A stretch of 53,370 nt of DNA from an uncultured Eubacteriales bacterium (GTDB lineage Bacteria; Bacillota; Clostridia; Christensenellales; Borkfalkiaceae), in NCBI GenBank assembly GCA_900320065.1, contig ONQV01000001.1:1-53370 (forward strand), written 5' to 3'. The position numbers and the translations under genes are program-made. Shown here one piece after another: positions 1-7,784 of the stretch. The notes below the pieces were generated by a model that worked only from the letters and a program-made list of their open reading frames with translations, did not search any database and was not told the DNA's origin. Within the stretch, counting starts at the first letter, position 1. Every line of letters starts with the position of its first letter.

Positions 1-198
1 GGCTATGATCTGGCGGTTCAATCGGCTGAGCATGCGGTTTCTTCGATTATCCTCCGCCTTGAAGCAGGAAACCGGGAAACAGACGCTTTTCTTGCGGGAA
101 CTGTCGAAAGCGCGTACGTCGTTATAAAGGCGACCGACAACGCCGCCGCCGAACGGGTTTTGGAAAAGGCGGGATTTAAGGGCATACAAGGATTATAA
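1..198 (+). CDS. ACT-domain protein, C-terminal fragment
   Basis: The window opens inside a reading frame that runs 65 codons to a TAA at 196-198. The last part, a beta strand (AYVVIKATDN) followed by a helix and the ending AAAERVLEKAGFKGI, resembles the second half of an ACT domain, the small ligand-binding fold found in amino-acid-responsive regulators. An acyl-CoA ligase follows after a 36-base gap, and stand-alone ACT proteins are known next to acyl/aryl-CoA ligases in Clostridia, so a shared transcript is plausible. Only the end is visible, so the full length and start are unknown. Confidence 0.5.
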   Translation, partial: GYDLAVQSAEHAVSSIILRLEAGNRETDAFLAGTVESAYVVIKATDNAAAERVLEKAGFKGIQGL

Positions 199-234
199 CG
201 GAGTTATAAAAACACCGAACAGAGGAGAAAAATA

Positions 235-1872
235 TTGCTTACCGATTTGTTGGAAAGAAACGCCGCGAATTATTGCGGCGACGTTGCGCTCGTAGAGTTA
301 AACCCCGCGACGGAAGAGAGAAAGAAGAGCACTTGGAAAGAATATTCCCTTGTCGAACAGAGTTCGACCCGCCATTACCGCAGGGAAATAACTTGGGGCG
401 AGTTTAACGAACAGGCGAACAGGGTTTCGCACTTCTTAATGGATAAAGGCATTAAAAAGGGCGACAAAGTGGGCATTTTGCTTATGAACTGCTTGGAGTG
501 GCTGCCCATCTATTTCGGAATATTAAAGACGGGCGCGCTTGCCGTGCCTATGAACTTCCGCTATACCGCGGAAGAGATAAAATACTGCGCCGAACTCGCC
601 GAGATAAACACCCTTATTTTCGGGCCCGAATTTATAGGGCGTGTGGAAGAAACGGTGGACTCTCTCGGAAAATCCGTGGCGCTGTACTTTACGGGCGGCG
701 ACTATTGCCCCACCTTTGCCGAAGATTTTGACGAAGAAATAAAGGACTATCCGACATCTAACCCGAACGTTCCCCTGACCCTTGACGACGACGCGGCGAT
801 ATATTTTTCGAGCGGCACGACGGGGTTTCCGAAAGCCATTTTGCACGCGCACCGTGCGCTTTCGCACGCGGCGACGGTCGAACAGAAACACCACGGGCAA
901 ACCCGCGACGACGTGTTTTTGTGTATTCCCCCGCTGTATCATACGGGCGCGAAAATGCACTGGTTCGGAAGTCTCGTTTCGGCGAGCAAAGCGGTGCTCT
1001 TACGCGGCACGACGCCCGAAACCATTATGGAAGCGATATCTAACGAGCGTTGCACGATAGTTTGGCTTTTAGTGCCGTGGGCGCAGGATATTCTGGAAAA
1101 ACTCGATAACGGCACTATAAAACTTAAAGATTATCACGTTAAACAGTTCAGACTTATGCACATAGGGGCGCAACCCGTTCCGCAAAGTCTTATTAAGCAC
1201 TGGCAGGATTATTTCCCCGGTCAACTTTACGACACTAATTACGGATTGAGCGAGTCCATAGGTCCGGGGGCGGTGCATCTCGGCGTGGAAAACATAAGAA
1301 AGGTCGGCGCGATAGGCGTTGCGGGCTACGGCTGGCAGGTTAAAATCGTAAAGGAAGACGGTGTAACCGAAGTTTCCCAAGGAGAAGTGGGCGAACTTGC
1401 CTTAAAAGGCGCGGGGGTTATGAAATGCTACTACCGTAACGAAAAAGCGACCGCGGAAGTTATGCGCGGCGAGTGGCTACTTACCGGCGATATGGCAAAG
1501 CAGGACGAAGAAGGGTTTATTTATCTCGTCGACAGAAAAAAAGACGTAATAGTCTGCGGCGGCGAAAACCTTTACCCCGTGGAAATAGAAAACTTTATGC
1601 GTAAGTTCGATAAAATAAAGGACGTGGCGGTCATCGGACTACCCGATAAACGCTTGGGCGAAATTCCCGCGGCTATCGTGGAAATAAAGTCGGGCGAAAA
1701 ATGTACGCAGGAAGAAGTGGACGAGTTCTGCCTTTCCCTTCCAAGGTATAAGCGCCCAAGAAAAGTGATTTTCGCGAAAGTCCCGCGAAACGCCACGGGC
1801 AAGATCGAAAAACCGCTTTTACGCAAGACTTATAACGCCGACAATATAGTCGACGAACAAAACCGTTCTTAA
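235..1872 (+). CDS. AMP-forming acyl-CoA synthetase
   Basis: Class I adenylate-forming enzyme that activates a carboxylic acid with ATP and transfers the acyl group to CoA. All core motifs are visible: the phosphate loop YFSSGTTGFPKA (about residues 190-201), YGLSE (A5), LLTGDMA (A7), the hinge DRKKDVIVCGGENLYPVEIE (A8) and the catalytic-lysine region PRNATGKIEK near the C-terminus. At 545 residues it is normal for the family. The start is a TTG with AGGAG at 223-227, about 7 bases upstream; no better ATG fits. A sodium:solute symporter starts 16 bases after the stop, which suggests uptake and activation of the same acid. The acid cannot be read from sequence; medium/long-chain fatty acid, aryl acid and bile acid ligases are all possible. 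Confidence 0.88.
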   Translation: MLTDLLERNAANYCGDVALVELNPATEERKKSTWKEYSLVEQSSTRHYRREITWGEFNEQANRVSHFLMDKGIKKGDKVGILLMNCLEWLPIYFGILKTGALAVPMNFRYTAEEIKYCAELAEINTLIFGPEFIGRVEETVDSLGKSVALYFTGGDYCPTFAEDFDEEIKDYPTSNPNVPLTLDDDAAIYFSSGTTGFPKAILHAHRALSHAATVEQKHHGQTRDDVFLCIPPLYHTGAKMHWFGSLVSASKAVLLRGTTPETIMEAISNERCTIVWLLVPWAQDILEKLDNGTIKLKDYHVKQFRLMHIGAQPVPQSLIKHWQDYFPGQLYDTNYGLSESIGPGAVHLGVENIRKVGAIGVAGYGWQVKIVKEDGVTEVSQGEVGELALKGAGVMKCYYRNEKATAEVMRGEWLLTGDMAKQDEEGFIYLVDRKKDVIVCGGENLYPVEIENFMRKFDKIKDVAVIGLPDKRLGEIPAAIVEIKSGEKCTQEEVDEFCLSLPRYKRPRKVIFAKVPRNATGKIEKPLLRKTYNADNIVDEQNRS

Positions 1873-1888
1873 TATAAGGGAAAAATTT

Positions 1889-3460
1889 ATGGAAATAGCG
1901 CTTTACATCGTTTTACTCGTAGTGTTTTTCGGCTCTATGGTTGCAATCGGATTTATTTGCCGCAGAAAAGCCGCTTCTACCGACGGGTTCTTGCTCGGCG
2001 GAAGAAACGTCGGACCGTGGCTTACCGCTTTTGCCTACGGCACGTCCTACTTTTCGGCGGTCGTGTTCGTGGGATACGCGGGGCAGTTCGGACATAGGTT
2101 CGGTATCGCGTCCACTTGGATAGGATTAGGCAACGCCTTTATCGGTTCTCTCTTAGCGTGGAAGATTTTAGGTCGCCGTACCCGTCTTATGACGAGACAC
2201 TTAAAAACCGCCACGATGAGCGACTTCTTTGGAAAGCGCTACGACAGCAACGCGCTTAAAATCGCCGCGGCGATAATCATATTTATATTTCTTATTCCCT
2301 ACACCGCGTCGCTCTATAACGGGCTTTCAAGGCTGTTCGCTATGGCTTTCGATTTGCCGTTCTGGGTGTGTATCGTTATAATGTCCGTGCTTACCGCTAT
2401 CTACGTTATCGCGGGCGGGTATATGGCTACCGCCATCAACGACTTTATTCAAGGTATGATTATGGCGATAGGAATAGTCGCCGTTATAGTTGCGGTTATT
2501 CTTACCAACGGCGGCTGGGATCAGATTTTTGCCGACCTTTCGCAAATAAGCGACGCCGCGGTCAGTTCGCAGGCGGGCGTGTTCACGTCCTTCTTCGGTC
2601 CTGACGTCGTTTCGCTGTTCTTCGTCGTTATTTTAACGTCTTTGGGCACGTGGGGACTTCCGCAGATGGTTCAGAAGTTTTACGCCATTAAAGACGAATC
2701 GGCGATAGTGAAAGGCACGATAATCTCCACGATATTCGCGGTGCTTGTCGCGGGCGGCTGTTACTTTTTGGGCGGCTTTGCAAGGATATATTTTGCCGAA
2801 AAACCCGCGGAAGGCTACGACGCGATAATTCCCGCAATGCTTTCTAAACTTTCCCCCGTGCTTATCGGACTCGTTATCATTTTGGTTTTGTCCGCGTCTA
2901 TGTCCACTCTTTCTTCGCTTTCTATGACGTCGGCGTCCACTGTTACTCTCGACCTTATCAAGCCTTACGGCAAAAGGGAAATGAGTCAAAAGCAAGAAGT
3001 GCTTTGGATCCGCGGGCTTATCGTCGTGTTTATCGTTATTTCCGCGGTTATCGCGATTTTGCAATACGAATTCAATTTCAGTTTTATCGCGCAAATGATG
3101 GCGGTATCGTGGGGCGCGCTCGCGGGGGCGTTCCTTGCGCCCTTCCTTTACGGACTTTACTCTAAAAAGACGACGAAAGCCGCCGTATGGTTCAGTTATA
3201 TCTACGGCGTGGGAATAATGGTGCTGTATCTCTTGTATACCTTGTGGCTTAAAAATTACTTTACGTTGCCGTCGTTCTGGGCGTCGCCCTTAAATCTCGG
3301 CGCGCTGGTTATGATTACCGACTTGATTTTCGTGCCGATAATAAGCCTTTTCACCAAAAAGCCCGATATGAAAAAGGTGGAAGAAATGTTCGCCTGCTAT
3401 CATAAGACGATAACCGTTTCCGCGGAAAAGGTTTTGGTTGACGATACGGACGAAAAATAA
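1889..3460 (+). CDS. Sodium:solute symporter (SSS family)
   Basis: Integral membrane transporter of 523 residues with about 13 hydrophobic segments and the SSS (LeuT-fold) layout: an N-terminal helix, then FLLGGRNVGPWLTAFAYGTSYFSA (about 34-57) matching the conserved GGR...S.FSA region of proline/pantothenate/solute symporters, and a serine-rich stretch SASMSTLSSLSMTSAS (about 340) corresponding to the sodium-site helix. It follows the acyl-CoA synthetase by 16 bases with an AAGGG ribosome site, so it is likely in the same operon and may import a carboxylate substrate. The exact solute is inference only. The C-terminal ~40 residues are hydrophilic. Confidence 0.88.
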   Translation: MEIALYIVLLVVFFGSMVAIGFICRRKAASTDGFLLGGRNVGPWLTAFAYGTSYFSAVVFVGYAGQFGHRFGIASTWIGLGNAFIGSLLAWKILGRRTRLMTRHLKTATMSDFFGKRYDSNALKIAAAIIIFIFLIPYTASLYNGLSRLFAMAFDLPFWVCIVIMSVLTAIYVIAGGYMATAINDFIQGMIMAIGIVAVIVAVILTNGGWDQIFADLSQISDAAVSSQAGVFTSFFGPDVVSLFFVVILTSLGTWGLPQMVQKFYAIKDESAIVKGTIISTIFAVLVAGGCYFLGGFARIYFAEKPAEGYDAIIPAMLSKLSPVLIGLVIILVLSASMSTLSSLSMTSASTVTLDLIKPYGKREMSQKQEVLWIRGLIVVFIVISAVIAILQYEFNFSFIAQMMAVSWGALAGAFLAPFLYGLYSKKTTKAAVWFSYIYGVGIMVLYLLYTLWLKNYFTLPSFWASPLNLGALVMITDLIFVPIISLFTKKPDMKKVEEMFACYHKTITVSAEKVLVDDTDEK

Positions 3461-3499
3461 ACGGATAAAAACACATATTAAAAGGTAAGGAGAAAAATT

Positions 3500-3808
3500 A
3501 TGAAAGAAGTGATAGTAAACGTCAATAATTTTGAAAACGAAGTGTTAAAATCGGAAACGCCCGTTCTGGTGGATTTCTGGGCGACGTGGTGCGGGCCGTG
3601 CCAAATGCTTGCCCCCACCGTTTCCGCAATAGCGGAAAAATACGACGGGAAGGTTAAGGTCTGTAAAGTCGATATCGACGAGAATATTCCGCTTGCCGAA
3701 AAGTACGGGATAGAAGTTATCCCGACGCTCGTCGTCTTTGACGGCGGCAAGGAAAAAACGCGCAATATGGGGCTTATGACCGCCGCCGAAATAGAAAAAA
3801 TGCTGTAA
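3500..3808 (+). CDS. trxA: Thioredoxin
   Basis: Small cytosolic dithiol-disulfide oxidoreductase. The 102-residue protein carries the canonical active site WATWCGPCQM (about 28-37) after a beta strand, and the cis-proline loop EVIPTLVVF (about 73-81), both diagnostic for thioredoxin. The length is standard. AAGGAG lies about 8 bases before the ATG. It is the last gene of the plus-strand group that begins with the acyl-CoA synthetase, and a strong hairpin terminator lies 20 bases downstream. A short intergenic gap of 39 bases separates it from the symporter, so it could be co-transcribed or have its own promoter. Confidence 0.95.
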   Translation: MKEVIVNVNNFENEVLKSETPVLVDFWATWCGPCQMLAPTVSAIAEKYDGKVKVCKVDIDENIPLAEKYGIEVIPTLVVFDGGKEKTRNMGLMTAAEIEKML

Positions 3809-3828
3809 ACGGATTTTTGCATAAAACG

Positions 3829-3866
3829 CCGCCCCGAAAGGTTTTGCCTTTCGGGGCGGATGTTTT
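3829..3866. terminator. Terminator between trxA and rnpB
   Basis: A 12-13 bp GC-rich inverted repeat (arms 3829-3840 and 3848-3859) is followed on the plus strand by a T-rich tail. It terminates trxA, and because it sits just past the 3' end of the convergent RNase P RNA it may serve both strands. Confidence 0.85.
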
Positions 3867-3873
3867 TACCTTT

Positions 3874-4217
3874 AAGCGGACCTGTAAGCCGAGTTCTGTC
3901 GAGTGCGAACATTTATCTACGAATAGCGTCTCCGCTATCCCCCAGCGATATTTTAATAAATTCTTTCGGCGGAACTCCCATAAAAGAATTTGTCAATCTT
4001 GCGTCGGGTGGGGTTTACATTGCCCCCTGCGTTACCGTAGGGGCGGTGGGCTCTTACCCCGCCTTTTCAACCTTACCCCTTTCGGGGCGGTAATTTTCTG
4101 TTGCACTTTCCTTAAAGTCGCCTTCACCGGGATTTCTCCGGCACCCTGTTCCTGAAACGCTCGGACTTTCCTCATTGACGGTTTCTCTCCGTCCCCGCGT
4201 TCGCACAGTCCGCTTAA
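3874..4217 (-). ncRNA. rnpB: RNase P RNA (catalytic RNA of tRNA 5' processing)
   Basis: Read on the minus strand, the RNA starts with the P1 strand AAGCGGAC, passes a conserved CR-I block containing GAGGAAAGTCCG, and ends with a conserved 3' block, ACAGAACTCGGCTTACAG, followed by GTCCGCTT that pairs with the 5' end. These are hallmarks of bacterial RNase P RNA. The length of about 344 nt suits the family. The RNA processes the 5' leader of precursor tRNAs with protein RnpA (not in the window). Short open frames that cross this stretch are shadows. Confidence 0.95.
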
Positions 4218-4275
4218 AAGCATATATATTATAGTATGTAAAAGTCGTTTTGTCAACACGTAAAAAAGTTATATT

Positions 4276-4461
4276 GCTTGCTATGCAAGCAGTGATATTT
4301 TTACCCTATGGGTAAAAGTTATATTACGGCAAAGCCGTAGTTATATTATATTTACCGCAACTTTCCCGTAAGGGAAAATATAACTGCGTAAGCAATATCA
4401 CTCGCCTTACCGCTTGCGGTAAATAGAGTTGCGGCGCAGAGATAAATTATCTCTGCGCCGC
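4276..4461. repeat. Run of six short hairpins
   Basis: Six perfect or near-perfect inverted repeats follow one another within 190 bases: 4276-4290 (6-bp stem, loop TAT), 4299-4317 (8-bp stem, loop TAT), 4325-4339 (6-bp, loop AAA), 4362-4377, 4407-4422, and a long one at 4431-4461 (15-bp stem). Between several of them the linker GTTATATT recurs. None is a typical terminator with a T-run except possibly the last, which lies just past the two minus-strand small genes and could stop them. No open frame of note is present. The array precedes the rnpB 5' end, so it may also lie in the rnpB promoter area. Confidence 0.75.
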
Positions 4462-4477
4462 TGATTAAATTGTGAGT

Positions 4478-4588
4478 TTACAAGTCGTCCGCGTCTTGGT
4501 CGGGGTCGTCGTATCTGTTTGAAAAGTCAACCCCCGTATAAGACCCGTAGTAATCGAACCTGCTTTTCATCTTACGTTTAGAACGCAT
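4478..4588 (-). CDS. Small acidic-tailed protein, 36 aa
   Basis: A 36-residue frame, too short for usual gene callers. It starts with a basic stretch (MRSKRKMKSR), has an aromatic centre (FDYYGSYTGV) and ends in an acidic tail with DDPDQDADDL. Its ATG lies 2 bases after the stop of the gene before it, so the two are probably translated together. The GSYTGV and QDADDL signatures look like features of short uncharacterised proteins in other Clostridia, but this is recollection, not a search. No function is assigned. Codon use matches neighbouring genes, which supports it being real. Confidence 0.55.
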   Translation of the reverse strand: MRSKRKMKSRFDYYGSYTGVDFSNRYDDPDQDADDL

Positions 4589-4590
4589 AA

Positions 4591-4710
4591 TTATTTGCAG
4601 TTCTTGGTAGATTTAGCGTGTTTTTCGCCGCAACCCTTACAATCCTTTTCGGTCTTGCGCGTTTTCCCGCCGCAGTCTTTAACGGACTTGGTGTTTTTAA
4701 CGTCTCTCAT
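4591..4710 (-). CDS. Small Lys/Cys-rich protein, 39 aa
   Basis: A 39-residue frame with AGGAGAAA placed 5-12 bases before the ATG. It has 11-12 lysines and four cysteines (C13, C24, C27, C38), with C24-x-x-C27 in the context KDCKGCGEK, so a small metal-bound or disulfide-linked fold is possible. It directly precedes the 36-residue acidic-tailed gene, forming a two-gene minus-strand unit between the glutamate-kinase-like gene and rnpB. Function is unknown. Confidence 0.6.
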   Translation of the reverse strand: MRDVKNTKSVKDCGGKTRKTEKDCKGCGEKHAKSTKNCK

Positions 4711-4821
4711 AATTTTCTCCTTTGTCGGAATTTCACCGTAAGGCTTTTCCCGACGAAGTTATTATGAGCGGGTTTTTGAATTTTATTCGTAAAAATTCTT
4801 AAAAATCGGCAAAATTTTTAA

Positions 4822-5646
4822 TTATCTTACCCGAATTCTCGTCGCCTTTGCCTTGCCCGAAACAAGGTCGGCTATCGTATGCCGCGCGGAAGCGATTATT
4901 ACTTCCGTGCCTATCTTTACCGCGTCTTTAATATATTCGAGTTTGGCTTTCGCCCCGTTCGCCCCCGCGCGGGAAGCGCCGTTACAGTAGTTTTCGCACT
5001 CCGTAATGTTCGTTAAAAGTTCGTCGGTGTCCTTACCGTTTATCTCTTCTATTAAGGTCGAAGGATCGTTGCTGTCCTTGTAAATTCCTTCTGTGCTCGT
5101 TAAAATAAGCAGGCGTTTTGCGCGGACAAGGCAGGCTATCTGCGCCGCCGTTTCGTCGTTATCCACGCACTCCACCGCCTTGCCGCGTTTGGCTTTTAAG
5201 GACTGTATTTCAAAACGGCGGGATTCTTCGGTCGATACAGCGTCGTTATAATTTATAATCGGTATGGCGTTCTGCTCCTTGCAACGGAGAAGAAGCGCCT
5301 TTAAATGTTCGCGTTTAGCGTCGTCGTTAAAATGCTGGTGTTCTACGAGCACCTGACGGAGAGAATACTTACTGTCGACGTACTGCCGATAGGTCGCCAT
5401 TAAAATCGCCTGACCTTGCGCCGCGTAGTCGGTTTTGGCGTCTTCCGTTCCGATAGAAAGTTCCTTGCCGTTGCGCATTATATAGTCTAGCCTGCCCGTT
5501 TCCGCCGCGCCGCTCGTTATCCAAACGTAACTCGGTTTTAATTCGCGCGAGATGCGGGCAAGAAGAGTGTAATCCAGCATATTGCTTTCTTTGTCGATAA
5601 GCGCCATAGAACCTATTTTGCCGACGAGTTCGGTATCGAAAACCAT
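4822..5646 (-). CDS. Glutamate 5-kinase-like amino acid kinase
   Basis: Amino acid kinase fold protein of 274 residues. Recognisable kinase features are ITSGAAETGR (about 43-52; the SSGA substrate loop), PIINYNDAV (the NENDxV motif of glutamate 5-kinase) and VDNDETAAQIACLVRAKRLL followed by STEGIYKDSNDP (nucleotide-binding segment). The C-terminal PUA domain of many ProB proteins is absent. The usual N-terminal VVKxGS start is altered: the protein begins MVFDTELVGKIGSMAL. No proA or proC gene lies nearby. It may be a true ProB (first step of proline synthesis) or a paralogue with another substrate. The gene stands alone between small genes and a divergent rubrerythrin. Confidence 0.75.
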   Translation of the reverse strand: MVFDTELVGKIGSMALIDKESNMLDYTLLARISRELKPSYVWITSGAAETGRLDYIMRNGKELSIGTEDAKTDYAAQGQAILMATYRQYVDSKYSLRQVLVEHQHFNDDAKREHLKALLLRCKEQNAIPIINYNDAVSTEESRRFEIQSLKAKRGKAVECVDNDETAAQIACLVRAKRLLILTSTEGIYKDSNDPSTLIEEINGKDTDELLTNITECENYCNGASRAGANGAKAKLEYIKDAVKIGTEVIIASARHTIADLVSGKAKATRIRVR

Positions 5647-5766
5647 AATTTCACCTAAACTTTTTTTATCATTTTAACATAAAGCGCAAATTTTTACAAC
5701 AAAAAAGGTATGCTTTTAGCGTTATATCCGCAAACTATTCTTAATTATAAATAAAGGAGAAGAAAT

Positions 5767-6300
5767 ATGGATTTTAACGAAAGTCAGACGATAAAAAATC
5801 TGCGCACGGCGTTTTTGGCGGAAAGCGGCGCGATGAACGAATACAATTTTTTCGCTACCCAAGCAAAGAACGACGGTTTCGAGTACGTCGCGAAAACGCT
5901 CAACAAGTTCGCTTTAAACGAAAAGGCGCACGCGGAAATTTGGTTCAAGTTGTATCACGGTATTGCGGGAACGACGGACAACCTAGTTAGTTCCGCCGAC
6001 CTTGAAAATTACGAACGCACCATTATGTACGCGGAATTTGCCAAAACGGCGAAAGATGAAGGCTTCCCCGATATCGCCGCGCTGTTCGACGGCGTTGCGG
6101 CGATAGAAGGCGCGCACGAAAAGACCTATAACGAACTGTTAAAACAGATAGAGAACGGCAAAATGTTCGAAGGCAGTAAAGAAACGGTGTGGAAATGCGC
6201 TAACTGCGGGCACGTTCATACGGGGAAAAACCCGCCCGAAAAATGTCCCGTCTGTTCGCACCCCAAAGCCTTTTTCTTTAAAACGCAAAGTCAGAACTGA
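5767..6300 (+). CDS. rbr: Rubrerythrin
   Basis: Non-heme iron peroxidase that protects anaerobes from hydrogen peroxide. The N-terminal four-helix domain has the diiron ligands in ESGAMNEYNFF (about 19-29), EKAHAEIWF (about 51-59), YAEFAKTAKDEG and EGAHEKTYNELL. The C-terminal rubredoxin-like Fe(Cys)4 domain has CANCGH (about 142) and CPVCSHPKAFF (about 158). The length of 177 residues is typical. AAAGGAGAAG precedes the ATG. The divergent upstream gene is the glutamate-kinase-like gene, and a strong terminator hairpin follows. It implies an anaerobe that meets oxidative stress. Confidence 0.95.
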   Translation: MDFNESQTIKNLRTAFLAESGAMNEYNFFATQAKNDGFEYVAKTLNKFALNEKAHAEIWFKLYHGIAGTTDNLVSSADLENYERTIMYAEFAKTAKDEGFPDIAALFDGVAAIEGAHEKTYNELLKQIENGKMFEGSKETVWKCANCGHVHTGKNPPEKCPVCSHPKAFFFKTQSQN

Positions 6301-6314
6301 AACGGCTATAAAAC

Positions 6315-6347
6315 ATACGCGCCGCGACGGAAAGTCGCGGCGCGTAT
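6315..6347. terminator. Bidirectional terminator between rbr and the dipeptidase
   Basis: A 14-bp inverted repeat (6315-6328 with 6334-6347, loop about 5) lies between two convergent genes. T-rich sequence follows on the plus strand. It ends rbr and probably the minus-strand dipeptidase gene, whose stop begins at 6351. Confidence 0.8.
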
Positions 6348-6350
6348 CGT

Positions 6351-7637
6351 TTATATATCTTCTTTTATAGCGGCTAAATCGAACAGCGCCTTTTTGTAAA
6401 CTTCGTAAGACTTAAAGAAAAGGTCTTTTTCCACCCGTTCGTCGGCTTCGTGCAAGTGATAGTTGGCGTTCGGGAATTCCGGACCGAAGGCGCAACCTTT
6501 TTTAAATACCCGCGCGAAGGTGCTGCCCCCCATACTTACGGGAGTTAAGTTTTCCCCCGTTACCGCGTTGTAGGCGGCAAGGAGCGTTTGAACGAATTTG
6601 CCGTTCTTATCCGTCATAATGGGCGGGTGCTTGTGGTCTATTACGCTTATATCGAGCGGGCTTTGCGCGATTTTTTTAAGCGCGTCTTTAAGCGTGAACG
6701 GCGCCGGAATTCGCATATCGCAGGAGATAAGCGTTCCACCGCCCGATAATGGATCTGCAAGGTTCGGCGAAAAAGTTATAAAGCCCTGTTCGTTTTGCAT
6801 TTTCGACACGCCCCACTTATCGTTAAAAAGATAGTCTATAACGTCGCCTACCTTTTCGCCGCTGTCCTTTAAGAAGTTTAAAAGCGGCAAGAGAGCGTTT
6901 TTGCCTAGTTGCGGCTGCGACCCGTGCGCCGCCACCCCGTAACTTACTATAAGCCCGTTTTCAAAGCGCAATCCGTGTTTGTCAAGGAGCGATTTATCGA
7001 AGTCGCCTTTGGGCGCTATTTCCGCTTTTGCGCATACGGCGTTTATCACCGTGCCGCCCGTTATCGCACCGAAGTTCTTAAACGGCGGCACGACGACCTT
7101 TACGAAGTAAAAGCCCTTTTCCGCGTAAGCGACGGGGAAATTGCCGTCCGGCGAAAAACCGTATTCGGGGAGCGCGGTTTTAGTCTTTAAATATTCGACG
7201 TCTTTCCAGCCGCTTTCTTCGTTACAGCCGACGAAAAATCGAAATTTTTTATTGCAGGGAACGCCGCTGTCTTTAAGTTCTTTTAAGGCGTAAAGGGTCA
7301 TAAGCATAGCGCCCTTGTCGTCGCCTATGCCCCTGCCTATAAGATAGCCGTCCTTTTCGGTGAGAGTAAACGGCGGTTGCGTCCAACCGTCGCCCACGGG
7401 AACGACGTCCAAGTGCCCGATAATACCTATTTCCTGCCCGTCGCCGTAAAATATTTCCCCCGCGTAGTTATCGTAGTTTATAGTTTCAAACCCGAACTTT
7501 TCCGCCTTTTTTAAAAACCACGAAAGCGCGTCTTTCACGTTTTTCCCGAACGGCGCGTCTTTTTCGGTATTTTCTTCTACGCTTTTTATCGCGACAAGTT
7601 CGCCGAGATTTTTAATAAATTCGTCTTGATTTTGCAT
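6351..7637 (-). CDS. M20-family dipeptidase, PepV/Sapep type
   Basis: Metal-dependent cytosolic dipeptidase of 428 residues. Zinc/manganese ligands are visible in GHLDVVPVGDGW (about 74-85, His and Asp), GRGIGDDKGAM (bridging Asp), the catalytic CNEESG (general-base Glu pair) and, near the C-terminus, the last ligand region NYHLHEADERV. The spacing and the words VPVGDGW and GRGIGDDKGA are typical of Sapep/PepV dipeptidases that process beta-Ala, D-Ala or general dipeptides. The gene stands alone on the minus strand, convergent with rbr and divergent from radC. The neighbours do not point to a specific substrate. Confidence 0.92.
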   Translation of the reverse strand: MQNQDEFIKNLGELVAIKSVEENTEKDAPFGKNVKDALSWFLKKAEKFGFETINYDNYAGEIFYGDGQEIGIIGHLDVVPVGDGWTQPPFTLTEKDGYLIGRGIGDDKGAMLMTLYALKELKDSGVPCNKKFRFFVGCNEESGWKDVEYLKTKTALPEYGFSPDGNFPVAYAEKGFYFVKVVVPPFKNFGAITGGTVINAVCAKAEIAPKGDFDKSLLDKHGLRFENGLIVSYGVAAHGSQPQLGKNALLPLLNFLKDSGEKVGDVIDYLFNDKWGVSKMQNEQGFITFSPNLADPLSGGGTLISCDMRIPAPFTLKDALKKIAQSPLDISVIDHKHPPIMTDKNGKFVQTLLAAYNAVTGENLTPVSMGGSTFARVFKKGCAFGPEFPNANYHLHEADERVEKDLFFKSYEVYKKALFDLAAIKEDI

Positions 7638-7749
7638 TATGCACCGCCTTCACGATTCTACTAACAGTATATTACTTTCCGAAAAATTTTGCAACGCCTT
7701 TCGCGGCATATTATTTTTCGATAACCGAAGGGCGAAACTATTTATTTTC

Positions 7750-7778
7750 TTTACATTTCAAGTAAATTTTGTTACAAT
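7750..7778 (+). promoter_or_regulatory. Sigma-A-type promoter of radC, possibly leaderless
   Basis: TTTACA (7750-7755) and TACAAT (7773-7778) are separated by exactly 17 bases, a good sigma-70/A promoter. Transcription would start about 7 bases after the -10 element, at or next to the ATG at 7785. No ribosome site precedes that ATG, so the radC mRNA may have no leader. Confidence 0.55.
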
Positions 7779-7784
7779 ATTCTT

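Noticed and set aside
235..3460. Bile acid metabolism operon
   Set aside because: An acyl-CoA ligase and a sodium symporter alone do not show it; no other bai-type gene is present.
3478..3912. Minus-strand frame across trxA and rnpB 3' end
   Set aside because: Overlaps a clear thioredoxin gene and the RNase P RNA; no ribosome site.
3817..4155. Plus-strand frames of 112 and 77 codons
   Set aside because: They lie in the RNase P RNA gene, which is read on the other strand and has strong structural evidence.
4276..4461. CRISPR array
   Set aside because: The repeats are different palindromes with no constant repeat of 20-40 bases and no regular spacers; no cas gene is near.
4822..5646. proline biosynthesis operon
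   Set aside because: No proA or proC lies nearby and the kinase is atypical, so only a kinase-like call is supported.
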